Below, in pieces: positions 12,936 through 24,294 of a stretch of 64,000 nt of DNA; position 1 is the stretch's first letter, and each line of letters starts with the position of its first letter. The DNA is from Eulemur rufifrons (Eukaryota > Chordata > Mammalia > Primates > Lemuridae): assembly GCF_041146395.1 (NCBI RefSeq), contig NC_090989.1:239186843-239250842 (forward strand), in the 5' to 3' direction. Below the pieces are notes generated by a model. The model was given only the letters and a program-made list of their open reading frames with translations. It searched no databases and was not told the origin of the DNA. The position numbers and the translations under genes were made by a program.

Positions 12936-13276
12936 TATATTTAGAGTAATGTAATTTCTACTTCTGCTTGATGATACTGATACTATGCAGCAAATATATT
13001 GCCATTTTGAAGAATAATTGGGTTAATTGCTGCATGTAATCCAACAGTGATTTAATCTTTCATTCTGTGTGAACCACAATACATTCTGAATTAGTTCCAT
13101 TTTGAGAAAAGTAGGAAAAAGGGTACACTGAAAGGCCAACGTGTATTACCATATGGAAACTCGAGATGATTTTTTAAATATGTTCATCTATTAAGCTGGA
13201 CTAAAGGTACCCAAATGAGCAGATGCAAATATCAGATAAAAGAAAAATGGTATCTAAGCAGTGATAATAATAATAG

Positions 13277-13475
13277 TTATTATTTGTTGAGTACTTACCT
13301 ATGGTAGGCAGGCAGTACATCTTCTTATTTAATTCTTCTAACAGTGCTCTAAGGTATATTCTATTTTACTCTTTTTAAGGATAAGGAAAATGAATTAGAG
13401 AGAGATTAAATTACTTGCCTGAAGTTTGACAGTTGCAAAGATACAACTGAGATACAAACCAAGGTCCCTTCATTA
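13277..13475 (-). repeat. MIR SINE, minus strand
   Basis: 'ttatttgttgagtacttacctatgg', 'ttatttaattcttctaacagtgctctaagg', 'ggataaggaaaatgaattagagagag' and 'ttacttgcctgaagtttgacag' form the reverse complement of a nearly full-length MIR. It is diverged. Confidence 0.8.
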
Positions 13476-13546
13476 CTCTTCCATATTTTTTAATTGTAAT
13501 AACTTCCATTGGCATATATGTTTTAATACATGAATCCTAGTGGGAA

Positions 13547-13602
13547 CTCACACACAAGCACACGTACACACATGTATACACACACATATGCATATATACC
13601 AC
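13547..13602. repeat. Imperfect (CA/TA)n microsatellite
   Basis: An interrupted run of CA and TA dinucleotides ('cacacacaagcacacgtacacacatg'). It gives rise to a low-complexity minus-strand frame with repeated V/Y/C residues that is not a gene. Confidence 0.85.
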
Positions 13603-14185
13603 CACCACATCAAAATTAAACAAAATCTTTAGAAAGGAAATGGGTAATTCGCTAGGCCCAATAAATATCTGTTTGTGAATGGGAGACTTTCTAATTGATA
13701 GCTGCAAGATGATACATATATAGCTCTTTCTAAAGGTCAAGAACAGGAACTACTAGCCTAGAGTTTGGTGGGGCTTCCGGAACGTTCATGAATCCACTAA
13801 TTTTCCACAGAATTTAGTTGTGCATGTATTTTTCTGGGTATAGGATCTAATAGATTTAACTATATTTCATCATATTCTCAGAGATTCATGACAAAAAGAT
13901 TAAGAACAGCTACATTAATAAATATAATAATGGGTAGTGTTGGAGGCATGAGATGTATAGCATTGTATTCACAAATAATAAAATACAATATCAATTACCC
14001 CACACTCTTATATTCATAGTAAGTAGTAGTGGCAACTATAGCATTTATTACTAAAGTAGTCAACTATCTATATCGTTTATGAAACTCATTAGGGTCCCCT
14101 AATGAGAAGCAGGATATAATAATTAACATATTACTTACATTTTGAAGAAAGGCAAACAAAATAGTATTTATCCATTTATATATTT
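13603..14185. other. Unassigned AT-rich interval
   Basis: Nothing recognised. No open frame of note and no repeat landmark. Confidence 0.35.
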
Positions 14186-14189
14186 TTCC

Positions 14190-14680
14190 AACAAATTTTC
14201 ATACATTTTTTCAACAAATATATATTAACAGATAATGTTCTAGATGTTTGGAACACAGAAGCATTCTTGAGGTTCCCTCTCTGCAGAGTTTACCTTGAAC
14301 CGGGGGGCTGGCAAGAGGAATAAATGCACACCTTATACTAATTTGGTGGGAAGTGCTAAGATGAAAATTGAGTGAGTGAGTGAAGTTCAGAGAGTGATGG
14401 GGAATGCTGGTTCTAATATGGTGGTCCATGAAGGTCTCTCTTTTAAGATGAGAAGAAAGTGCGAGAAGGAGCTCTGTGGCTTACAAGGAGGCTGTGAGGA
14501 GGCCTGTGCAGCTGTAGGGAGGGAAGGGCAGGGATGGATAAAAGATGAAACAGGTAGTGTGGGAAGGGCAGGTCCTGTGAGGCCTTGCATATCCGGTAAG
14601 AAATTTGATTTGATACTAATATAGGAAGCTGATGGAGTGCTTTGTGCAGAAGGGTGACTCGATCTGTCAGCCTAGATGAT
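14190..14680 (-). repeat. L2 LINE fragment, minus strand
   Basis: 'tttttcaacaaatatatattaacagataatgttctagatg', a middle with 'gtggtccatgaaggtctctctttt', and 'caggtcctgtgaggccttgcatatcc' followed by 'ggagtgctttgtgcagaagggtgac' are the reverse complement of the L2 3' half. It is strongly diverged. The 60-80 codon frames on both strands here are remnants or chance. Confidence 0.65.
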
Positions 14681-15698
14681 AATTGATTTTACTTTTCCAT
14701 GGATTTGGGAAGATATTCCAAAGTTGCTTTTTTTATGTGTGATTCATGTAAATGGTTTCTCATTTGTATATCGGCTTAGTGCATTTTGATTACCAGGAAA
14801 CAGCTCCCTTATTTAAGCCTGAGCTCAATTGAATGTAAAATTTGAGGGATGCAACATTGAAAATTGCCAGATGCCATAATTTCAGAATTTCCAAAAGTAG
14901 CAAATCTGAGCACTCACACTGTTCATTCTGGATGGCAGTGCAATATGAAAGCTATAATTGCAACAGCTGGGAGAGAGGAGGTTAATGTGGACCTCTGTCG
15001 TCCTTTCTGAAAGCAGCATCGGGCAGTGTCAAAAATGCTGGACCTGGGATTATGTAGTAAAAAACTTGGCATCCCACATTTGCTATTTCAGGCTGCTGCA
15101 TTGGAACCAGAAAAGCAAAGATGTATTTAACCAGGCCAAGAACCCATCCAGGGGACAGTTTCTTAAACATTATTCTATCCTGTATTAAAAAATACTAAGT
15201 TTGAACATTAAATGATAGGCTGAATACTTTGACAGTGGTGACCTTTAGGATAAGAAAAGGAATTACTGGCAATTAACACATTACCTGCCATGTGAGTTGT
15301 ATTTAAATGCTAGTTTTGAGCCCGGGGCCTTGTGAAGCATATGTAACTCACATGTCTTTTCACCTTGGGAGTCAAAAAGAACTATTTTTCAAGTTGCATA
15401 TAATTCACAGAAAACAATTAAAAATAACAAATTTTTCATTAAATTAGAAAGGATCGTTTTGTTTTTGAAGTTTTTATTCTATTTTCATGATAAAATACTG
15501 TAGCCCCATAGAAAATTTTTTTTCCAGTGTGGGAGTCAATGTGTTAAACTCTTTAGCCAAAGAAGCCAAAGAAATTAAAGGAAAGAAAATGAAGCAGTAG
15601 AATATAAAAAATTAGAGTCAGAAGATTTCAAAGCTACTGCTACAGGGCTTGGACTCTCTCAACATTGTTAGGTTCCTGAGCTGCAGTAAACAAATCCT

Positions 15699-15713
15699 CC
15701 ACTAGGGGGTCTC
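15699..15713 (+). promoter_or_regulatory. Candidate CTCF-like motif
   Basis: CCACTAGGGGGTCTC matches the CCACTAGGGGG half of the CTCF consensus exactly and then departs from the GC-rich half. Sequence only; no evidence of binding. Confidence 0.25.
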
Positions 15714-15762
15714 GTTACCCTTTTTTAGTTTGTGTGCCTTGTTACTACAAAGATACTCATAG

Positions 15763-15822
15763 TCTCTTTCCCTCCCTCCCACTTTCTCTCTCTCCCTCTC
15801 TCTCTCTCTGCCCTTCCCCCTC
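15763..15822. repeat. (CT)n-rich microsatellite
   Basis: A run of CT dinucleotides mixed with CCCT units. Simple sequence. Confidence 0.9.
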
Positions 15823-16854
15823 CGTCCTCAATGAAAAATAGATATGATTAGTCAAGAATGCATTATGTGTATGTATTTTTTCTTACATAGTTGAAAAATT
15901 CCCAACTTCTGAACAAAGAAAACAATGTACTATGTGACATAGCAGAAAAAAGGTATGAATGTTCCACCTTTCTGCATACTGTACACAGTCTGAACATTCA
16001 TATCATCCGTTTTTTAATCGATTTCAGAATGGACTGAGAGATACTAGACTACTGAGAGGCTCCGTGGATATCGTGAAGAGTAGAGCTCTTGGGGCCCAGG
16101 AGAGGCGTGCCACAGTAGAGGGCCTTAGGCTGTCCCCTTCAGACACGAAACAAGGAATCCAGCTAAGCAGTTATTTCATCAGTGTGAAGAGTGAGCTGTC
16201 TGTAAAAAGTAGAAATGATGGAGTATAGGTAGGACGTTGTAAAAATATTCCCATTTGCTCAAATCACGAATGCACATTTTAGACTTGCCAAGTGGAAATT
16301 AACAGCGTATAAATGCATTTTTAATGGTTTGCTTCTCAGCTTATTACCTAAGTCTACAGAAACTTATCACTTCTGTCAATAAGTGTCTTTTGAATTTAAT
16401 ACAGAATACTACAGAATAGTATAGAGAGGTACTTTACAAACTCTAATGTGCTCATCTCTGGATTTAATAAATCTTGGCATTTGCCATATTTGCTTTAGGT
16501 TCTATTATAATAGGTCAAGGGATCAAGGGAAAAAAATTAGGCTACTTTGACCTACTATTATTGTTTCATGCCTAGTTAGAAGATTTTAAATTTCATGGAA
16601 ATGCTTGTGTGGTATTGCTAAGGCACTGTGAATCAAAAGTAATCAAACATTACATTTCTTCAAAACCCAAAGGATACATAGGTCTGAAGGCTCCTCATGT
16701 TACTCTCAACCAAAAGCCAAAACCAGAATGCATGCCTCAGAAACTATAGCACCTCACTATTGTTTTGGAAGGAATGGTTCAGAGCAGAGAGATTGGCCTG
16801 GACTCGGTTATTGACTGGGGTGTTATTCCTGGACAAGGAGGAGATCCTCTAAGG

Positions 16855-17273
16855 CAGTGGTCCCCAAACTTTTTGGCACCAGGGACCAGTTTCATGGAAG
16901 GCATTTTTTCCATGGACTAAGGGGAATGGGGTGGGGAAGATTTTGGGATGATTCAAGTGCATTACGTTTATTGGGCACTTTATTTCTATTATTATTACAC
17001 TGTAATATATAAGGAAAAAATTGTTCAGCTCACCATAATGCAGAATCACTGGGAGCCCTGAGCTTGCTTTCCTGCCACTAGATGGTCCCCTCTGGGGGTG
17101 ATGGGAGACAGTGACTGATCTGACAGGAGGTGGAGCTCAGGCAGTGATGTGAGTGATGGGGAGCGACTTTGAATACAGATGGAGCTTCATTTGCTCACCT
17201 CCTGCTGTGTGGCCCAGTTCCTAACATGCCACAGACTGGTACCAGTCCATAGCCCAAGGGTTGGGGACTGAAG
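16855..17273 (+). mobile_element. Complete non-autonomous hAT element, MER1-like
   Basis: The element begins CAGTGGTCCCCAAACTTTTTGG and ends near CCCAAGGGTTGGGGACTG, giving imperfect terminal inverted repeats. It is flanked by a perfect 8-bp direct duplication CTCTAAGG at 16847-16854 and 17274-17281, the hAT target-site signature. Internal landmarks are 'cagggaccagtttcatggaag', 'ctgatctgacaggaggtggagctcaggc' and 'gctcacctcctgctgtgtggcccagttcctaac'. At 419 bp it carries no transposase and would have depended on a Charlie-type source. The family name is from memory; the hAT assignment is firm. Confidence 0.9.
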
Positions 17274-17281
17274 CTCTAAGG

Positions 17282-18465
17282 GACAGTCTCTGACCTGATT
17301 GGAATCCATAACATATTTCCTGATGGAATCATGTATTATGGGGTCCTCAAAAATATATACATCTTACAAATAAAACAGCATACCTGTACTTATCTAGAGT
17401 AAATACTTACTATCCAGTCTTCTGTCCGTTTGTATGTAAATGTGAATTAGTCATGAAGTAGAAAAATGTTACCAGTTTAGCCTGCATTAGTTAAAAGTCT
17501 TGCTTACTACTGTTGATGGCTATTCTTATCCTATTTTAAGATTGTTTGGACTCATTCCATAAATTTTTTCAATGAGTATTTGAACTCCTTGTAATTACCA
17601 GTGAGATTCTTGATATCTGGAAGATAACTAAGTTTCTGACAAGTAGTGCAAATGTCCAGTATTTAGTCTGTTCTAATCCAGTACTGGGATGTGTGGGGAA
17701 AGGATTGACTCCTTGAGTCCCTGACTCTCCCTTTGGGAGAGATTTCTGGAGGGTACCATTGAGGGCTGTGGTCCTCTCCCTGTGGATTACCAGGGAGCAA
17801 TCAGGTAGGGGCTGTGGTTGCTCTCTGGTGCCCAGTGAGAATCTAAAAAACTAGAGCAGAGGAAAAGATTGGCCTTTCCCAAGACAGAGCAAAGACCCAG
17901 CTTTAGATACTACCTTGTGAGCCCCAGGAAGCCTGGAAATCCGCTCCACTCAAAGAGGATTCTCACCTGCAAAGTTGATCCTTGTGACCTGGGAAGCCTG
18001 AATCCATGCTGTTAACACCAGTGGCCCTGGGAAGCGATTCCCAACGAAGTCAGAAGTGTTCCCAGGCCTTGCTTATGGGACAGGGGGCTTCTTTTCCCCA
18101 GGGAAGGAGGGCAGTACAGTGGCAATTCTCCATCCCCTCCCCCAGGGGGCTAACAGTTTGTGAACTGATCCCCTGGCAGGTAGTAAGGGAAGAAACTACC
18201 TGTCTTCCCTTGGTTTGCCACTGATCACAAGTCTTTACAAACCTGACCTGTGTGCAGGCTGAAGGAGCACAAAAGAGAGAGTATAATAACTCATCAAAGA
18301 AAAATGTAATCTTGAGAAGGGAGCACCTGTGACTGTCTTAGAACAGCAGGTCTCAATGAAATAGGATGGATAGAAGAAACAGGCGGGAACTTTAACAAAA
18401 AACAGAAATGGCAGAGAACTGTCAGGAAGATGTAATTGGTACAGCAACATTTAGTTCTAAAACTA
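17282..18465. other. GC-richer interval upstream of an old L1, possibly its 5' region
   Basis: From about 17690 to 18240 the sequence is clearly richer in G and C than its flanks. It lies just upstream of plus-strand L1M-type ORF1/ORF2 remnants, so it may be that L1's 5' region. I cannot prove this. A 72-codon frame at 18006-18224 has no domain I recognise. No gene is called. Confidence 0.3.
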
Positions 18466-18469
18466 AAAT

Positions 18470-19729
18470 AGTTCACAATTAAAAATTAATCACCTGGTTA
18501 GGAGAATGAGAACTGAAGAGAACTGAAATTATGATGTAGAAGATCAAGGGGCAGAAGTTGGGGTCATGAGAGAGCAGATAACAAACTTGGAGGACATATC
18601 TGGGACACATAGCACGTACTGATAGAAGAAGTTCTGGAAGAAAAAATCGGAAGTAAAAAGAGGAAAAATAATTAATAGCAGAAAAAAGTTTTTTTCTGAA
18701 CTGAAGACTGTCTTGAGTTTCTAGACTAGCAAGGTTTATCAAGTCATGAAAGAAGAAAAACATCTTGACATTTTTTAGTGACTTTCTAAACTTCAAGGAC
18801 AGTGAAAAAAAAATCTTAAGAGTCTTCCAGACAGAAAGCACAGGTTGCTAACAAAGACTGCATTCTGGATGGCAGGAGAGTATGATATTATAAGTGTTTA
18901 TGCTTTAAAATTATTTTTGAGTTGAATTCATTTTCTACTAGAGCGTCCACTGGGTTTTTGTTTGCTTTGTTTGTAGGAAGAAATTGTGTAAAATGATTTC
19001 AAGGCTCACATAGAAGAAAGAGGGTGTGATAAAAGCCAAGAAAAGTGATGGGAAAAGAACAGTGTGAGGAACTTGCCTTACCAGATATCAAATGTTTCTG
19101 TAAAGCTACTGAAAACCAAACAGAATAGAATTGGCACAGGCACAGACAGAGATATTACTGCAACATAGTAAATGTCCAGAAGTAAATGCACACATATGTG
19201 AGAAATTAAAATTTGACAAATATAGTATTTCAGCTCAGTGGGAAAAGTTTGGTTCAGCTAGATAAAATTGGATAGCATTACTGACACAATGACCATCCAA
19301 CACAGGGACAAACAAAGCTAAATGCCATCTGCATTACAGAATGAATTCCAGGTCAATTAAAGGTATAAATATAAAATATGAAATAATAAAAAATGTAAAA
19401 AAACGTTTCCTAGCAAGACAGAGACTGAGGAAGCTAAAAGAAAGGAATACATTAAACTGTGTAACTTAAAGTGGATGGTATAAGATACACTAGAAAGAAA
19501 AAGGAGAAATGAAAGAGTGGGGAAAATCAGCAGTGCATATGAAAGATGAAGAGTTAATATTTCTAAATATTAAAAGAGTTTCTATAATTATTTTTTTAAA
19601 AGACATATAACCCGGTAGAAAAATGGGCAAAGAATATGGAAATGGAATCCAAATGGCCTGTAGACATGAATGTGCTCAACTTCATTTACTAGTTATGGAA
19701 GAAATGCAAATTAAATTCAAAATGAGATA
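18470..19729 (+). mobile_element. Old L1 LINE (L1M-type), plus strand, left part
   Basis: 'tttctaaacttcaaggacagtg', 'gagtcttccagacagaaagcacagg' and further on 'ccttaccagatatcaaat', 'cagaatagaattggcacagg', 'atgaattccaggtcaattaaagg' and 'aaatgggcaaagaatatgg' follow the order of an L1 from the ORF1/5' part into the 3' part of ORF2. All frames are broken by many stops. It is interrupted at 19730 by a Tigger-type element and continues at 20069. Confidence 0.75.
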
Positions 19730-20066
19730 GTCATCCCTTGGTATCCATGGGGGATTGGGTCCAGGACCTCCCACACATACCAAAATCCCTGGAGGCTCAA
19801 GTCTCTGATATAAAATGGTGTATGTAGTATTTGCATATGGCCTATGCACATCCTCTCATATACTTTAAATCATCTCTAGATTACTTATGATATCTAATAC
19901 AATGTAAGTGCTATTAATGTCAATGTTATACTGTTTTTTTAGGGAATAATGACAAGAAAAAAAGTCTGTATGTGTTCAGTACAGATGCAATTTTTTTTCC
20001 TAATATTTTCCATCCGTTTTGGTTGAATCCACAGATGTAGAACCCACAGATATAGAGGGCTGACTG
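19730..20066 (+). mobile_element. Tigger-type (Tc1/mariner) non-autonomous element inserted in L1
   Basis: The left end GTCATCCCTTGGTATCCATGG and the right end '...agagggctgactg' form imperfect inverted termini, and both sides are bordered by TA. The internal mirrored motifs 'gggtccaggacctcccacac' and 'ttggttgaatccacagatgtag' are typical of Tigger MITEs. The surrounding L1 resumes on the far side, so this insertion is younger than the L1. Strand is nominal. Confidence 0.8.
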
Positions 20067-20068
20067 TA

Positions 20069-20770
20069 TTTTAAAATCCATCATATTAGCAAAACTTAAA
20101 GAGTAAAAGTATCCATTATTAGTAAGAATGTTATGAAATGGGCAGTCTTAAACATTGCAAATTCAGTATTAGTTGTCACCATTTGTGAAAGTTATCTTGC
20201 AATATCTAATAAAATTTAAAATATACACATCCTTTGACTAAGCTATGCAACTCTGTAGACTCTCTGGAAAGCAAGCACCAGGAGATAAACACCTAAGTTA
20301 CAGGTAAGTTTGTTGCCTCATTGTCTTCCAGTGCTATAGACTGAAAGCAAAATAATTTTCCATCATTTAGGAAATATTTGAATTATAGCACATCCATACT
20401 ATGGAATATTGTGTGACTATTTGAAAAGAATGTTATATTTATATCTGTCCAGTTGGAGAGATGTCCATGGTATAGTCATGAGTGAGAAAACCAAGTGGTA
20501 GCACAATAGATATAGCACCACCTCATTTTTTAACAAAATTAAAAACTGAAACCTTACCTATATCTATGTATGAGTGCGTATGGATGTAGAGAAAGTAGTA
20601 GAAGGACAAACATCAAATGTTCAGACTGATTACTGTTGTTTACCCCAGAAGGGAGGGAATGAAAGGGACTCTGAGTGGATGGAGAACACTCACTTTTCCT
20701 TTGCACACCTTCTCATGATTTTACTGCTAACAATTACCATGTATTAATTTAGTAATTTAAAAAAACAAGA
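20069..20770 (+). mobile_element. Old L1 LINE (L1M-type), plus strand, right part
   Basis: This continues the L1 after the Tigger insertion: 'ttagcaaaacttaaagagtaaaag', 'tagcacatccatactatggaatattgtg' and 'tgtttaccccagaagggaggg', ending in an A-rich stretch near 20760-20780. It represents the end of ORF2 and the 3' region. No intact frame remains. Confidence 0.75.
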
Positions 20771-21445
20771 AAAAGAAATTCAACTAGTTGTATAATTTTA
20801 TCAAACATAGTATAAGAAGTTAGGCCTGTATTTCTTTTCTGCAAACAGAGCTAAAAGTGCCACCTTCCCCATTGCTATAGGAACTGTTATTGATTACTTC
20901 CTAAACTTAAAGAACAGAAGTGGCTTATAAAAAAATTCATATGCATACTGAATGATATGGGCGGTATATCTCTTGCTGCTCTGTGGACAAAGTCAGGAGA
21001 AAAACGCCTATTTCTAGAGGTTGTCAGGCTTCCTTGTAATCTTTGCAACATGGATCCACGGGGCCCTTTGTTTCTAGCCAGAACTGCTTTTCAGGATTTT
21101 CATTTTAATGTAATTTTTCGCTTTAAAAATATGCTACCTGGTTAAAACAGCCCCCAAATTTCCACAGAGGTCTCCCCTTAAATTCCACTTGGCTTTCACC
21201 TTCACTCAGAGCCTTAGGGAGAGGACCGAGCTATAGTTCTTAGGTGTAGTTCTCGGGTGGTAGCTCAGGCCGGCACCAGCGGTGCATACCGGCACCCTTG
21301 TTTTATACATTCAAGTTGATACACAGCTTTTCCAACACATTGCCATCTTCAGGCCCTTGGCAACAAATTTACATACCCATTCACACACTGACCCATCTGT
21401 GTAACCTGCCACCATGGACTAGAGTAGTCACATTGTATTTGGGAA
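20771..21445. other. Unassigned interval
   Basis: No gene or confident repeat. Around 21230-21300 a few CpGs occur in a short GC-richer patch. A 62-codon frame at 20957-21145 has no family resemblance I can see. Confidence 0.35.
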
Positions 21446-21447
21446 GC

Positions 21448-21655
21448 GGAGTGTCCCAGAGTGAAGTGCCTGAGCTCTGGACTCAGCTGTCCTAGGTCTG
21501 AATCTTACCTGAGCCACCCCTGTGAGCTGTGTGGCCTTAGGCTCAGTTTCCTCTCCTGTAAAATGGGAGAGATAATAGTGCCTACCTGATTGGCTTGCTA
21601 TGGGGTAATCTCTATGAAACTCTTAACAGGTAGTATGATAGTCATCCTTATCATT
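21448..21655 (+). repeat. MIR SINE, plus strand
   Basis: 'ctgagctctggactcagctgtcctaggtctgaatcttacc', 'gtggccttaggctcagtttcctctcctgtaaaatgggagag' and 'gcctacctgattggcttgctatgg' follow the MIR consensus over most of its length. Confidence 0.85.
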
Positions 21656-23480
21656 CGAAGGCTAATATTTATTGACAGGTAGTCACCTTTTCTTTTATTA
21701 GTATCTTAAACAGCCTTTTCTGTGGAACTAGACTCAACACTCTGAGAACGTGCAGAAAAAGGAAATTGTAAATAAATAAAACCACTTGGTGAATACAGTA
21801 TTATTAGCTATGTGACAAGAATGGGAAAATTCAATCTGTTTTACTAATTTACTCTTCAATGGATTTAAATCCAGTACACAAAGAGCTAAATTTATGACAT
21901 TATCTAGAGCAACAATTAGTCAGCTCTCCTTATCCTGGCAACAGCGACCCAATTTTCCAAAGCCAAATCACCTGCACATGATAATCTGTAGGTTTACATT
22001 GTTTCTGTATTTAAAGTGTGACCCTACTGTATTTGCAAGTCACATTGCATTGATCTTCACTAAATGTTTGAATGAAAGTTTATATACCTGACTTGACTTT
22101 ATTTTTCCTCTTAATAAAACTTCATATTGTTTGAAATTTGGTTTGGCATTATAATATGGACAAAACCAAGTTTTTGGTGGGTTTGGTGTCCAGGGGCGAA
22201 AACCGAAGGGTCTCGTCCATTTGCGCTTTGTGGACTGTAACTCAACCCAGAGACCACTAGGGGTTGCTGCGACACTCTTTACTCCGTAGCGGGCATGTTG
22301 GAGTTCGCTGGCATCTTTAAGCTTAAAGCATGATGTGTGTATGCACATTCTTAGAAAAAAGAATGAGGCTTTGAGAGTAAAAACAGATGAAACTCTCAGC
22401 AGGTTTCACATGTCAGTACTTAATTTCTGCAAAGTCAGAAAGAAGGCTTTGTTTTTTAGGCTGTGCTCCTGTGACCAACTACTTATGTTAACTTCTACTC
22501 CTAGAAAAGCTTTGAGCATTTCTGTGAATCCCTAGTGCATTTAGCATTTCCTATGTAATAAGAAATAGGCCTTTTACATTACAGGATATGTATGAATAAA
22601 GGTGTGAAATATGAACCAATCATAAATACAGTGGTTTCCTCTAAAGGAAATATCTATGTTTGCAAATCCAGAGACAGGTGAAAATGAGGACTTTGTCTCT
22701 TCATACACTTTATTAAATCTTATTTATTTGGATGCAATTCATCGTTCTGTCGAAGTCTCACTCCTTGCCCACTCCCTCCTTCTTTCTTGCCTCTTTCCTG
22801 ATTCCCAGCAGGCCTTTGGTAAGTTTACCATCTACCCTCTTTGTCAGAAGACCCGTGGAGTCTTTTTGACTACATAACAGAGAAGGAAAGATTATAATCT
22901 GTTTCTAAATCCCCTTGTGGTCTTGTTTCTCAGATGCCACTGACTTTGGCCCCATCAAAGGGTCCCCTGTTTTTGATTTTTCATGTCTGCATGACTGTAA
23001 CATTACCTTTGGCAGTCTTCCTTTTCCCTACTTAAAGATGTTCTTCCAACCAAAATGTATGATTTCTCTTGCTCTTATCATGATTCCATTTCTTAAAACT
23101 TCCTGAGTGACACCACTTCTCTGAGCATAGTCTACAAGTCTACATTCTGCACCTTTGGATTGACAGTCTCCTTTCCCAGCTTCCGTGGCACCTCAAATGA
23201 CCTCTAGAATGGTTTTTGTTATGCTGGATCAAGGGCAAGGGGCATCATGCTGGCTGGGAGGTTTAGCTAAACATGAGAAGTCTGATGAAGGTGGAAGATG
23301 CTAGGCAGACTATAGGTGGGTTGTAGTAAGAAAAAGCAACCTGGACCCTTGAACTCTGGGGTTCTAGGAGTCCCTCAAAGATAGGATGTGGACATAGGAA
23401 AGGAAGCAGAATGCAAAGTCTAATGGGCCCTAAGGTTGGAGGACATACGTGCTTAATGCAGCTTGTGAAATCATTGTGGA
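21656..23480. other. Unassigned interval with a CpG-retaining patch
   Basis: No gene is supported. At about 22190-22320 several CpGs are retained in a short stretch inside otherwise CpG-poor DNA. The minus-strand 102-codon frame across it (22040-22348) has no recognisable domain. The pyrimidine-rich 22730-23110 stretch has some L2 flavour, but I cannot align it convincingly. Confidence 0.35.
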
Positions 23481-23484
23481 CCTT

Positions 23485-23650
23485 CTCCGTCTAAAACACT
23501 ATTCTAGATGTTGGATGGTGTTGTGAAAAAGAGATGGCTATGGAAATGAATAGGGCATGGTCTCTAAATTCAAACGAGTTAATAGTCCAGTGGGGAAGAC
23601 CAAGGAGCCAACGCTGTAGTAGTAGAAGGACAGGGAGGCTTAAGAGCTAG
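23485..23650 (-). repeat. L2 LINE fragment, minus strand
   Basis: 'aaacactattctagatgttggatgg', 'atagggcatggtctctaaattc' and 'gttaatagtccagtggggaagacc' resemble the reversed L2 3' end ('cactgttctaggcgctgg...'). Short and diverged. Confidence 0.45.
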
Positions 23651-24290
23651 TTCTGGAAGCTACTAACCTCAGGCAGTTTTGCTTCTAGCCCCAGGACTCA
23701 TTGCTTATAGGTGAGCGAGATGAACCAGCGGTGTTGCCCAGCAACCACTGTAATATACAGCCTGGGTGCTGTGATGGTGACATCCCCCTGTCAGCACTGC
23801 CTATTCCCTGGGAATATTTCCTTTGATTCATTTTTCCAAGAAATTTCATTAAGGCATGTTCAAAGTAAAAGAGCTCAACCTCCTACTGACTTTTACCTTC
23901 TTCTGCTCTTGTACTATATCTGCCAGAGAGGTTCCAGGGACAGGTGCACCCCTGCCTCGGGCATACTTACGCATTTTATGAATGCATTTTTTATTCACTA
24001 AAAATCATTTCTTGATATCTCCAACTTATTTTAATGCATCCAGAAATAAACTTGAGTGATGGACAGGTAGTAGGTTGGATAGATGATAGATCGGTATGAG
24101 ATAAGTCAGATGTAATCAAATATCACTTATCGAAGCTAGATGTCAGATATAATGATGTTCACAATATAATTATTTCAGCTTTTCTGAGTATTTGAGAGTT
24201 TTCATAATGTCTTAGAAAAGCAAAATTATTTCTTAATTTTTTTCATTTATTTAGAATACCTTGCTATGAAATGAAGCAGATCCAAAAAAA
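23651..24290. other. Unassigned interval
   Basis: No gene recognised. A 96-codon frame at 23711-24001 has no signal peptide or domain that I can identify. Confidence 0.35.
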
Positions 24291-24294
24291 CAAT

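Larger units (their letters stand above)
11401..13270. other. Unassigned interval with two CTCF-like motifs
   Basis: No gene and no confident repeat. Frames at 11790-12038 and 12079-12270 are short, lack splice context and look like chance. Two CTCF-like motifs, at about 12805-12826 and 12918-12935, are the only structure I noticed. Confidence 0.35.
14681..16846. other. Unassigned interval with a CT-rich tract
   Basis: No gene seen. It contains a CT-rich microsatellite at about 15763-15822 and a CTCF-like motif at 15699-15713. An 89-codon frame at 15959-16228 has no splice context and no recognisable domain. Confidence 0.35.

Noticed and set aside
18479..18841. 120-codon minus-strand open frame
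   Set aside because: Antisense to old L1 sequence; F/L/S-rich from A-rich template strand.
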